In this document: in pieces, positions 23,632 to 34,700 of the stretch
Position numbering within the stretch: position 1 is the first letter of the stretch
How the letters are laid out: each line of letters starts with the position of its first letter
Assembly (NCBI RefSeq): GCF_020283565.1
Contig: NC_060065.1
Span: 54,783,489-54,847,488 of the forward strand
Length of the DNA stretch: 64,000 bases
Reading direction: 5' to 3'
Origin: Trifolium pratense
Taxonomy: Eukaryota > Streptophyta > Magnoliopsida > Fabales > Fabaceae
Notes under the pieces: generated by a model
The model's database searches: none
Told to the model about the DNA's origin: nothing
Seen by the model: the letters and a program-made list of their open reading frames with translations, nothing else
Translations under genes and position numbers: made by a program

Positions 23632-25902
23632 ATGAATGCACACTCCAATTCCAACAATATTATTCCATTCTCAACACCCTTTCTTCTTCCCTCTCAAGAC
23701 CACTCTGTCCTCGAGTTCGACTCGCTCCACGACACTCTATCTCAAATCAACAACTCGGATTTGAGCAGTGGTTATAGCAGCTATGGTGGATCACCTTCAC
23801 CAAGTACTCCTATCAGCTTGATGCAGAGGAGTATTAGTAGTCATTCCCTTCACCACAATAATGGGACTCGCCATCATCCCTTTTCTGCTTTTTTTGCTGA
23901 ATTGCTCGAATCAGACAATACTCCGGTGAGGAAAGTTTGCAGTACCGGCGACCTGCAGGTACTCTATGTTTTAAATTGCAGTCTGTAACGGTAATTGAGG
24001 CTGAAATATAACAATTTTATAGGCAACCTGCTTTTTATTGAAGCACGGACACATACAGAAACACTAGACACGACACAGGCACTGACACATCGACACTGAT
24101 AATAATTTGAGAAAATGACATAACTCAATGTAATCATAAGTGTTGGTGTCGTGTACACCGATGCGCGTTCGACACCGGTCACGCCTAATTCAAAGAGTGT
24201 TTGTGCTTCATAGATTGCAATGTGTTTTTTTAATTAAGATTAATTAATTATGTAATAATATTTTTGGTTTTAATTGCATGCAATGTTTTGTATAGAGGAT
24301 TAATGGAATGCAACATAATCATCATCATGTGGATAGTCCACTGTCTAGTGAAAGTAGTATGATCATAGAAGGTATGAGCAGAGTTTGTCCATATAGCCCA
24401 GAAGAGAAGAAAGTCAGAATTGAAAGATACAAAACAAAGAGAAATCAGAGGAACTTCAACAAGAAAATTAAGGTATACTCTTATATAAACACACACCTTA
24501 ATTTTGTTATAATTATTTAATTCAAATAGTTTTCTATGGTTTTTTTACTTTTTTCAACTTATTAAGAAGTCTCGCATCGGTTGCGAGATGACCTGAATAT
24601 GTTTATAAAATATATGCAATTCTCAACTTACAAGTCGATTTTATAGGATTGAATTAGGTCTAACTCTCAATTCTAATTCTAAGATAGTATCAGAGTAATA
24701 TCTCTGTCTTTTACCATTTGAAATATATACGGTATACCCCATCAATATATGACAGTAAATTTTCATTTTACAATGGAAAAAATGTGAGCATTTAGAAGAA
24801 TCTAAAAAGAACAAGAAGTAATGGACAAAACTGTACTAAGAGGAAAATCACTGTGGTGGACCTCTTAATGAAATTTTCTATCATATATAGAGACTTATGC
24901 GTGATTGAAAAAACAAACTAGAGACTTGTCACACCGGTTTGATCCAGGTGAAAAAACAAAATTCATAGGAAAAATATCTTACCCTTGTTACAGTCTTGAA
25001 CATGATTGATTCTAGGTGACAGGATGAAAATATACGTACATTGTCGGTGTAAATATTTTTTACAAAGTTAATCAATTATGATCGTTAGATTTTAAAAAAT
25101 ATTTGATTTAATGATAACTACTTATAAAGTTACGTATATAATTGATTGTAATTTGTTGACGGTATAAAAATTTTACAATGTTGGTGTATCAAAATTGATA
25201 TCCTAATATATGATATGACAAAAAATTGTTTCCATGTCTTTTAGTCAGTGTATAGCAGGTTCAGAATTTTGTCTTATTCTCTAAGGTTACTAGAAACTTC
25301 ATTAGTGTCAAATTGGAATATTATTAACCACACACTCATATACTTAATAATATTCTCCAAATTCAGTGTACAATGTATATTATTGACTGTATCTAGTGGT
25401 CCATCATTATACTATATAGGTATGAAAAACTCCATTAAAAAACATTGACCAGTGTTGTCAAATATAAACACTATAGCATATATAGTAGCATTTCAACAAA
25501 TTGTTATTGTTTTGTTATATGCTATTTAGTACAAATTTCTGTCAAAATTATGGTACTAACATAACATTAACGCTATAGCGTTGTAGCTGTAGCGTAGCAA
25601 AATTTGAACAAACTATTATTTTTGCGATCCACGATTGACAATATTTTTATTGACTACTTTTGTTCTATGAATAGTATGTTTGCAGGAAGACATTGGCAGA
25701 CAGGAGGCCACGAATCAGAGGACGGTTTGCAAGGAATGATAAAATTGATAAGACCGCGAAAGTTGAGTGGAGCCACATTGGTGGTGGAGAGGAAGAGGAT
25801 CAAGAAGATGAGAATTGGATCAATATCTTTGATTCCATAGTTGCTGCAAATCTTGATCATGATGAGTTTGAAGGCAGTTCCTCCTTTGGTCTATTGTATT
25901 AG
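23632..25902 (+). CDS. CCT-motif family (CMF) transcriptional regulator
   Basis: Three exons: 23632-23958, 24296-24472 and 25675-25902, with GT-AG junctions in phase 0, giving 243 residues. The N-terminal half is Ser/His/Asn rich (SSGYSSYGGSPSPSTPIS) with no B-box zinc finger. The CCT domain, about residues 148-190, is split by intron 2 and reads RIERYKTKRNQRNFNKKIK then YVCRKTLADRRPRIRGRF, keeping the diagnostic RxRY-like basic part, the Arg-Pro-Arg core and GRF end. The acidic C-terminus (GGGEEEDQEDE) could be an activation region. CCT proteins bind NF-Y partners and DNA in flowering, circadian or sugar-response control; lacking B-boxes, this belongs to the CMF subgroup. Introns 1 and 2 carry transposon sequence (24036-24213, 24563-24696). 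Confidence 0.9.
24036..24213 (+). mobile_element. Dispersed GAAGCAC-ended repeat, copy 1 (CCT gene intron 1)
   Basis: It begins near TGAAGCACGGACACA and ends TTTGTGCTTCATAG, terminal inverted repeats based on TGAAGCAC. The interior contains GACACATCGACACTG and GTCGTGTACACCG. Related copies lie at 40106-40242 (inverted) and 44570-44733. No coding capacity: a MITE-like family. Confidence 0.7.
24563..24696 (+). mobile_element. LTR fragment with primer-binding-site-like end (CCT gene intron 2)
   Basis: The stretch TCTCGCATCGGTTGCGAGATG and the following CTTACAAGTCGATTTTATAG are common in legume LTR/TRIM sequences. The right end TAGTATCAGAGT at 24685-24696 differs at two positions from the initiator-Met primer site TGGTATCAGAGC. 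No second LTR or internal region is seen. Confidence 0.5.
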
Positions 25903-25904
25903 AA

Positions 25905-27030
25905 TAATTATAAGTTGGTTAAGTTTAGCAAGTTTTTTTTTTTGTTTTTACAATTTCAAAAGTATTATTGTGGTGCTCTTTTAGTTTAGATCAAATTAAG
26001 TATTAATGTAAATATATTTATCTTTATTTGAGTCATGTCCATATATGCATTTTTAGACCTTAATCATGTAAATATATTTATCTTTTTTATAGGATTTAGA
26101 ATCAATGTATAAGTATTATTGAATCAAACTTTGTTAATAAGTCTATATGATGTGTTTATAGTTCCAAAATTTCTTTGATGTGAATTTGGGACAACAATGA
26201 AGTGCTCTGAATTTATTTTTTTCGCGATAAAATTGCTCCAAATTTAGTTTCAAGTTAAACTAGTAAAGATAAAATATAGAGCACATATAAAGGGACATGC
26301 ATTCTCTACGGTAAGTAAGTCGAAATAGTTGGATAAATGTCACGTGTCTTATGTTATAAGCTCGATAAATCAAATTTTAAAGTTAAAATTTGAGTTGTGA
26401 TCTTCATCTAATGAATCCAACCTATTATTGTGTATACCATTGCGGTCTAACACAAGTAATTAATGTGTAGCGTGTGTGTGGGTGATGTAAATTTGAATTA
26501 CCAAATTCGATTTCTTCTGATGAAAAACATAGTATTGTGCGTTTGCGTGTTTTCCATGAGATGAGGGAATCTAGTTCAACACATAAAGTAGTTGCCCATA
26601 AGACATAGCCCCATACCATATGCACAATGGAATTGAAGAGTGGGTTTGTCAACTTTGACTTGTGTCCAGCATATTGGGATGGTTGAAGTGCAAAGTGCAA
26701 TTACTAATACTATGAACATAAAACAGTGTAGTGTGGTGCTAACCTGTAATGCTCTGAAAAGGACTGGAACGTGAAAGTCCATGACAAGTTGGGAGCATAA
26801 CACAACATAAGGAATTCTTCTAGAATACTACTCTCACAATTGTTTTGCATTTTCTCTTTGGGAATGACAATTAATTTTGTGTTTAATTTTCATGTATTTT
26901 CAGTGTAAAAAAATTACATTGTCTGTACATCATAATTATGTGTTTTTGTCCAAAAAAAATATATTAATTAGTATGTGCGCAACTTTACAGGTGGTTATGA
27001 TAAAAGTTAAATATACTGTATTTCCAAAGA
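25905..27030. other. Intergenic DNA downstream of the CCT gene
   Basis: Probable 3'UTR at the left. ORFs at 26425-26803 (minus) overlap in two frames and show no domain. Confidence 0.4.
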
Positions 27031-27035
27031 ATTAG

Positions 27036-27200
27036 TTCTAGTTCGGTTGATAGCTAACAAAAATACTATTACTATAAGAGTTAGAGTTCGAATATCAGAT
27101 TCTTCATGTCTACACACCCTTTACATTGACGGACAGTAGAGTTCGACCGCGAGATGAATAAAATCTGAATAAGAATATCATCTTAATTATTCCGTAACAC
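27036..27200 (+). mobile_element. Possible decayed SINE
   Basis: TAGTTCTAGTTCGGTTGATAG could be an A-box region and GAGTTCGAATATC a B box, at tRNA-like spacing. The 3' block is not that of the other SINEs and no duplication was found, so support is weak. Confidence 0.3.
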
Positions 27201-27783
27201 TTTTTTTTTAAGATGGTCGGGCAAAATAACCTTAAATTAAACACACACTAAAATTAGTCATATAAAGTGCCTAAATTTAAAAGATCTAACCATGTGCAAA
27301 ACCATCTCTATTCACGCACTCATCCTTAAGATAGTATAGAAAAAGAGAACATATAGTCTCATTTTCAAAAGGAAGCAACCTCTATTTTATATATATTGCA
27401 TACTTGTCAAGTTTGCTTTCTTTGAGAATGATTAATTTAAGCTTAAAATGGCTAGTTTACCTCTTACTAATCATTACTCAGGAGATTTGACATGTTAATA
27501 AAACAAGTTGTAAGATTGAGTGTCAATAAGATACAAATATATAGTGTTATTTCAATTCTTATGAATCCTCTAATAGCTATAGCTAGCTTCTACCTTCTAA
27601 GGTAACAACTCAAGGTGGGGGTGGATGGCCCTATTTACCTTTGTATGCCGGCGGTGTGTTAGCCACTAGGTTAATGGGAAGTTTTTAATATCCAAAATGT
27701 AAAGTAAAGTGGAACCAAATTATTGTTAATCTGTTTTTCCCTTTCGTGATTATTTTAATTTGATTTTTAGGTGCATGTTGTTA

Positions 27784-28120
27784 GAGCATCCACAACGGAG
27801 CTCTCCATTTTTTGGTACTTAATCGGGCCCCACGTGTACACATCACTCATTTATTTATTTTTTTAATAGTAGTACCTAATAAGTACTCAATCCCTTCAAC
27901 CCAACAATTCTTAAAAAGTTTTAAATAGGTCCCACCAATAACACATTTAACCAATAACTTTACATCATTATAAATGGGTCCCATAAAAAATGATATAGGT
28001 ACCAAGTCTTATTTTAGAACTAGTACCTATTAGGTACTATTTTGATTTTGCTCCAATGGAAGTACCTATTAAGTACTAGTGCTTAAAAAAAATAAGAACC
28101 ACCATTGGAGATGGTGGTAT
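27784..28120. mobile_element. MITE-like repeat with GAGCAT ends
   Basis: Starts GAGCATCCACAACGGAGCTC and ends with a segment whose complement reads GAGCATACCACCATCTCCAA. Internal GGTACTTAAT and its inverse near the right end add self-complementarity. The target-site duplication is not clear. Confidence 0.45.
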
Positions 28121-28235
28121 GCTCACTCCAAATGTCTTGGCATGGAAGTTAGTGCATCATAATGTTTATAAACAACTAAAACTCAATCATGGAATCATGT
28201 ACATATTCACTTTGTGTAAAAAAATATATCATATA

Positions 28236-28356
28236 TTGTTATATTAATTCATAAATTTTTACTAATATTTTTTAACTTGGATTTCAACTTGTGAAAATAG
28301 TTTATGCAAATAAATAAATTGTTATATTAATTCATAAATTTTTACTAATATTTTTT
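28236..28356 (+). repeat. Direct repeat, 37 bp spaced by 83 bp
   Basis: TTGTTATATTAATTCATAAA and the following bases occur at 28236-28272 and again at 28319-28356. It lies just left of a LINE fragment. Confidence 0.7.
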
Positions 28357-28385
28357 TTTATGTTAATGCATCAATTAATAAGACC

Positions 28386-28877
28386 TAAACGGTATGGATC
28401 AAGCCAAGTATTGGAAGATACAAATGTAATGTTGATACTTCTTTTTCTTATCTTCACAATAAGGTAGGGATTGGTATGTACATTTGGGATGACCAAGGAC
28501 ATTTTGTGAAGGCTATAATTGAATGGATAGAGCCTATCCTTCACGTTGAAATTGGAGAAGCCATGAGTTTTTTGAGTGCACTCAAATGGATTGATGAGCA
28601 GCAATTTTATGACACAGATGTGGAAATAGAGTGCAAAAGGATAGTGATTGGTCTTTATATCAAAAGAATTCTCAACTCTGATTTTGGTGCCATATTAAGT
28701 GACCGTAAAATTTTGCTATCCACAAATCTTGTGAACTCTAATGTTAAGTTTATTATGAGACAAGTAAATAAAGTTGCTCATAGTCTTGCTCGGCTGGCTA
28801 CATCTTTAGCTAGTTTTCATAATTTTATCGATATCTCAACATGTATCTATGATATTATTATGAATGAAATGAGATAA
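28386..28877 (+). pseudogene. LINE RNase H (RVT_3) fragment
   Basis: The open frame reads WIKPSIGRYKCNVDTSF, then GIGMYIWDDQGHFVKA, GEAMSFLSALKW, VEIECKRIV and a C-terminal NKVAHSLARLA. This order is the C-terminal RNase H-like domain of plant non-LTR retroelements, which are often misannotated as host proteins. A stop codon lies immediately upstream and no reverse transcriptase precedes it. At 28880-28916 a TTTACCGT-poly(A) sequence marks the LINE 3' end. It is therefore a 5'-truncated insertion whose last domain happens to remain open. Confidence 0.8.
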
Positions 28878-28916
28878 ACTCTTTACCGTAAAAAAAATTC
28901 AAAAAAAAAAAAAAAC

Positions 28917-29205
28917 TAGCCGCCACTCTCATTCTCTCCTTGAGTTATTTTTGTTCATCTATTAGAGAGGGTGATTTAGGGTCAATTTTGATCTGAAATC
29001 ACTCCTCTTGATCTTTTCCCTTTCTTTTTATTCTAATAAGTGGTTTTCATATATTTTTAAGTTTCGTTTGAATTTTTTTCCTTGATTTCTTCGTCCGGTG
29101 TTACTCCCATCATAGCGTGGAGTTGTTTGTTTTAATTTCTCGTCTTAGTACGGTGTAGTATGAGGTTTTTTATTTATTGTTGTTAAATTTTTATGCAAAT
29201 AAATA
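28917..29205 (+). repeat. LINE leader-like fragment
   Basis: It follows the poly(A) of the RNase H fragment directly and contains TCCGGTGTTACTCCC and CGTCTTAGTACGGTGT, resembling the CGGTGT repeats at 22130-22200. No ORF. Confidence 0.4.
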
Positions 29206-29226
29206 ACTTAGGGCCCATTTGGATTG

Positions 29227-29309
29227 CTGCGATGTCTCATGTTTAACTGACAATTATGATATTGTTAAGTTAAATATCTTCATTTAGATTCGAACATGAG
29301 ACATCGCAG
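29227..29309. repeat. Small foldback with perfect 17-bp arms
   Basis: CTGCGATGTCTCATGTT at 29227-29243 is the exact complement of AACATGAGACATCGCAG at 29293-29309, with a 49-bp loop. This may be a tiny MITE or a transcribed hairpin. Confidence 0.8.
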
Positions 29310-29649
29310 TTGTGTACGTTCCCAATTAGTTTTTTAGTTTATGTGAAATTGTTGGACGCATAAAACCACACTGTCAAAGCTCATATATGGAAACCCCACC
29401 CCCTCTATAAGAAGGAATTAGTGCACGATAGAGATGATGGATGTCATTATAATCAGCTACGAGCTATGAATGCAATACCTAAAACTAAAAAGGTTGTAAA
29501 AGGCTTTACTATGATGATGACTCGAGTTGATTAAGTATAAAGATCATGTGGGGGGGTCTCTCCAAACTAAAACTTCTTCAACATCGTTAAACACGAGTCT
29601 TGCTTAAGCTGAAGAACAAAAAAGGAACGAAAGGTGTTTATAACAGCAC

Positions 29650-30378
29650 GATGTTTTCTCTCCCAACCCCAGGGTTTCTTTTATACCCTTAAAATCTCAT
29701 TTTGCCTCTCGTATTTTGAAAAAATTTGGCCAACTTATTACGGTTGCTACAAACCGAAATTTTTAAACATGTAAAAAAAATTCGGTTTATATAAACCGAA
29801 ACAACATAAATGTTAAGAAAAAAAGAAAGATTTATGTGAAAATTCGTGTAGAGCTACATGTGGTAAATTTAGCATATCTCTCTGAATATAAGTCGTATGC
29901 TAATGATTTTTAATTTTGTGTAAAGAAGACAAAATTTACTACAGGATTGACACCGGAATTGTGAAATTTCATTAAGTATAGTATGAGAAAATCTTCCTAC
30001 AAGTTTGAGAAAAGTTTATACTCTGTCTCTGTACCAGTACCCATTATTTGGTCAAACTGAACCAATTGGATAGTTAACCCTCGAAACAAAAATTATATTT
30101 GTAATCTTGACACCCTAAGCTTTCCAACGAGTGGTTGTTTACTCAAATCGGACTTCGTTTAGTATTTCAAATAAATTTTTTGGAAGTTGAGGGTCTGATG
30201 CTGAATTTATGCAGGAAATCTGGAAAAAAAAATTGGCACACAAAATTTCGGTTTTTATTAACCGAAATTTTTTAGCATGATAAAAAAATTCGGTTCGTAC
30301 AAATCGAAGTACAACCAAGGGCAAAAACGAAAATTCAGGGGGTAGAAAAGAAAGGTGAGGTGTCGGGAGAGAAAACAC
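29650..30378. mobile_element. Mutator-like non-autonomous element, 729 bp
   Basis: Ends GATGTTTTCTCTCCC and GGGAGAGAAAACAC form the terminal inverted repeat; ATAACAGCAC at 29640-29649 and 30379-30388 is a 10-bp target duplication. Inside, each half carries an own palindrome based on TTCGGTTT/AAACCGAA (near 29755-29805 and 30245-30310). No transposase. Confidence 0.7.
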
Positions 30379-30424
30379 ATAACAGCACATGGCACAACAA
30401 CCATTAATCGGAAACTTCCTACCT

Positions 30425-30556
30425 ATCTTTTTTTTCTTTTTTAGTCAAATAGATTAGTGATTGAAATTTTACCCTTAATATTGGAGTGTCTGAAGTTTAA
30501 ACTTTAACTTTTACGTATAAAATATAATGTCTCTACCAACTGAACTAAGGACAACT
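30425..30556 (-). mobile_element. tRNA-derived SINE, antisense
   Basis: The minus strand shows CCTTAGTTCAGTTGGTAGAG (A box), a mutated B box around 30505, the GACACTCCAATATTAAGGG family block and a poly(A)-like tail. Same family as 7600-7736, more diverged. Confidence 0.7.
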
Positions 30557-30559
30557 ATA

Positions 30560-31705
30560 CATTTTTTTGCAGACTAGAGTAACCAAAAGTATTATTAAGC
30601 ACTCATATATCATGAAAAAAATACTCTGCTTTTTTTTTCACCAAATTCAATTGAAGGGATTCACTATGAGCAGAAATTCCACTAATCAGTAAAAGATTAA
30701 TAGTTCAGTAATATATATTGTTTGTTAATTAATAATTAAGTCATCTTTAACCGAACTAAAATGTATAAAATGTTTGATGTGCAGGAAATTAATCATTTTG
30801 CAAGTTTAAAAACGTAGCAACAATTTAACTAGGAGAGCTGCCAATTTCTTCTGCAACTAGAGGCAGGCAAATACAGGTTTGGTTCCAGCTTCTGCTGCCC
30901 ATGTTCCTCGTACTAGGCATCAGATGAATTCCGCCTTCAATACTGTTTTCTTTCGAGAAAAAAGACTAGACTTTAATGGAATTATGCATTCAAGACTCGA
31001 GAGTTGTCTTTCATGCACTTGGCTTCCCCCAATGCCTCCCAGTTTATATAGGAGAGGCCACTGGTTTTATTTTACACTATCCATTGGCTTTAGTCACTTG
31101 ATTTGGGTATGGTAATTATAGAGATCAATTGTAACTTACAATTTGTAAGGTTATGGTTGATATCATTAAGTATTAACCATCCAAAAACTGATGGTATAGA
31201 CTACGGTGCAATTGTCGAGGATATCATGATATTTTACCTATGAGGTATAAAAAGAGACAGGTGAACAAAGTTACCCACCGTTTAGTTACAGCATCCGAGT
31301 TCATGGCCAGCCCCCCACCCCCACAGTTTTCCATCGAATTCCACTTTATATGCATCATCGATTATAAATGAAATGTCACAAGTCATCAGTTCCTTAAGAA
31401 ACAATACTTTTTCAATAAGATACACTTTGCATCAGAAAAAATATTATATATAAATAAAATCATTCAACATATATCTAAATATTTGATGTAGCAGTTATCC
31501 CATTATCCATATTCTGCCTCCACCATCCAAGATAGATAACTATAGTCACAGTGTTTGTGTGTATTTCGCTAATTTTGGACTAAATAAACGAATCTCTATT
31601 CATCAAGTTTTCAGGGTTGAAAAAACCCATATAAAAAATGGATAGACGTGACAGAATAAGCTCACGACTATGCAAGTAACAATAATCGTCCGGAAGAAAA
31701 TAACT
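30560..31705. other. Intergenic DNA downstream of RPP30; one GC-richer block unexplained
   Basis: A less AT-rich block at 30870-31090 has an open frame (30879-31115 +) with no recognised domain. The remainder is AT-rich and holds the 3' flank of the RPP30 gene. Confidence 0.35.
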
Positions 31706-31707
31706 AC

Positions 31708-34700
31708 TTACTTTGGATTAGTTCTCCTCTTAACTTTTTTACCTTTCTTCTTAAAGGGCACCATATTCAACAATCGCTTCAAGGGAGGAAAAAGAAGTGG
31801 AGATGTCCTACGCTTCACTCGCAATCGACCTGGATATAATGCAAATGCACACAATTATATATTTAAGTCACAAGACTTAAAATGGAAACATGCAAGTAGA
31901 CGATATGCACTTGTAGGGAAATTGCAAAGTGAAGTGCAATCAACAATACAATAAATGTTATTTACTTGTGATGGAAGGGATTGAAACTATTCTAACTACA
32001 TGGACTGCTGAGAGGGAAATAGAAAAAATAAACATATAGCTTTCAAAAACAAGATAAAGATATTAATCAATAGATAGCAAACCTGAGACAGACTGAGCAG
32101 AGGCTAATTGATCAGAATCAGTACTCACTTCACCAAACTTTTTATCTTCCATAATAACTTCTGGCGATGAATGTATTGCAACTGTGGAATCATCTTCCGT
32201 TTTCATTTCATCAAAAGGTGTTTGGTGTGGCATTTCATCTACTTCAACTGCATCAGTTTCCCGTTTGTTAAATTGTCCATCATCCACTGATGTTTCAGAA
32301 GTAGGTGTGTTCATATCCATAACTGTATGCTCTGCAATTTTTAAATCTTCCTTTGGCAAATTTTCATGCATAGTTGACAAATGTGCATTTAAAGTTACAT
32401 CAGTGTTCTTCTCTTTGTGTTTTTCGTGTAATGGAGCTGGAAAACTTATGCCTCTGGATGGTGTAAAAATTTCTACTTTCCCATCAATGTTGTGAGGATC
32501 ATCTAAAGATTTGAGCAGTTTCTCATTCCCATGTGCTTTTACAGTATCCAATATATTATTACTTGAGTTGCACAAGACTGGATGTGAATCAAGTGTTTTT
32601 GCTTCGAATGGGATGCAATCAACATCTGATTCAATAAAATTTTGAAGTCCTAACTCTGTCCCATTTGTCTGAGTGTCAATCTCCACGTTAGAATTGAAAG
32701 ATTCAATAGTTCCGATATGTATATTTTCCTCAAAAACATTGTCACAGCTCACATTGTGATGTGTTGTGACAGTATCAGATAACCTTTCCTTTTGCTCAGG
32801 AGAAAGGTTGAGCTTGTCAGGATGCTCAGTTGAGTTGTTAGGTACAGGTTTTGACTGATTTACAATTTCAGCAACAGGAAGTAAATTTCCATTATTATAG
32901 CTGTCGACTGTGGCTTGAGCAATATCTGATGCTTTACAAAAGGCTGTTAATGGTTTTTCCGTATCATCCATCTGGACATCTGAGTCAATAGAATTTTCTA
33001 GTTCCAACTTTGTGTCATTTGTCTCTATCTCATTAGAATGAAAAGCTTCAGTAGTTCCACTGTTTATAACTTTCTCAAAAAAATTGTCACATCTCACAAT
33101 ATGAGGTTTTGTTATACCCTCCAAAGATGACCTTCCATCTTGCTCGGGACAAATATCAGGCCTATTGGGCTGCTCAGTTAAGGTGTTAGGTACAGGTGTT
33201 GACTGATTTACATTTTTGGCAACAGACACGAAGTTTACCTTATTAGTGGAGAAGATAGAGAAAGCATCATTTGCAGGTAAGAAATCCTTGAGTTGACAAC
33301 CTTGAGATGGAAGGCTATCTAGTACTGAATCAAAGTCAATGGCTTTTATAGTCTTTGATGCTTTACAGGAGGTTGGACCAGAATTTTCCATGTCATCCAA
33401 TAAGATATCACCTTTACCGCTAGAGATAGGGTCCCACTTTAGTAACTCCTGATGCCGGGCTTCCTTGGAATGAGATGCTACATTCAATGATAAAACTTCC
33501 ACTCTTATTGCCTCGTTGTGAAATTGCTTTCTCCTTAGAGCATTGGATAAAAGAACCCTGCACACCAATCAGAATGATATTCAAGACATGTTAAACACTG
33601 GTCCAGTTGTGCCTAGAACCAAACACTAAAGGATTTTAGCAGATTATTACCTACAGTTTTTGGAAATAGCTGCTTTAGCTTCCTCTTTTGAGAGCCCGAA
33701 TAATAACAGCAAATTTGAAACATCACAAGGCCCTCTAAGTTCATTCACCGAAGGAGCAGCACTTGAAAATACAATGTCTCGTCCCCGAGTCCAGTCGATC
33801 AACAGCTAATGTATAATCAGTATGCAAGTTAATAAAATGTCTTAATAAAGTAACTGTAATCACATACAAAGTTGCCAGAGTCATAGATCTTATGAGGGTC
33901 TAATGGTAGAAATGAGATCCTGCTCTAAAAGAAAACTGAAATCCAGAAACATAGTAATAGGAACGTAGACAAATAGAAAGGTAAAGTAAACAAGTGGTTA
34001 AGTCATCTAAATTCATATTTTTCGTATCATGTGAATAAACTGTCTACAGAAACCAGTTGGTTTGTTCCATACCACAAGTAATATCTTTACCCACAACGAT
34101 CATGCTGCTAATAGCTATAGCCTATAACACAAGCAACAATAGATACTAAATAAACGATGACTCAATAACGCTCATACAGAATATTAATCATATTTTTCAA
34201 CTATAGATACTAAATTTTTTGTGGTGAAGTTATCTAAATTCATATTTTTCATATCATGTGAATAAACTGTCTACAAAAACCAGTAGGCTCGTTCCATGCC
34301 ACAAGTAATATCTTTACCCACCACGATCATGCTGCTAATAGCTATAGCCGATAACACAATCAACTATAGATACTGTTCAAAAAAAAAAACAATCAACTAT
34401 AGATACTAAATAAACGATGACTCAATAACGTACATACAGAATACTAATCAGCCAATACTAATACTAATATATGCTTGATAGATCCATTCTTATGCTTAAA
34501 CAAATACTAATCAGCCTATACTAACTTCCTGCTTATAAACACAGAAGGTGCATCCCGCGCACCAATAAATTCAAAACACAACCTTTCTTAGTTGTTAAAC
34601 ACATAGTTGAGGTATCATCACTCAAAAACTTAAAATAATCAATCGCACTTCAAGACACATAAGTTCACCTTTTTGCCCTAATAAAAATAACAAGTATCTT

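Noticed and set aside
26215..26252. A tenth micro-insertion (T run with CGCGATAAAAT)
   Set aside because: The flanking copies TGCTCTGAATTTA and TGCTCCAAATTTA differ at two of thirteen positions, too weak to list with the others.
28386..28877. Host RNase H-like protein gene
   Set aside because: Domain order and the adjacent poly(A) tail show a truncated LINE; no upstream host exon is present.
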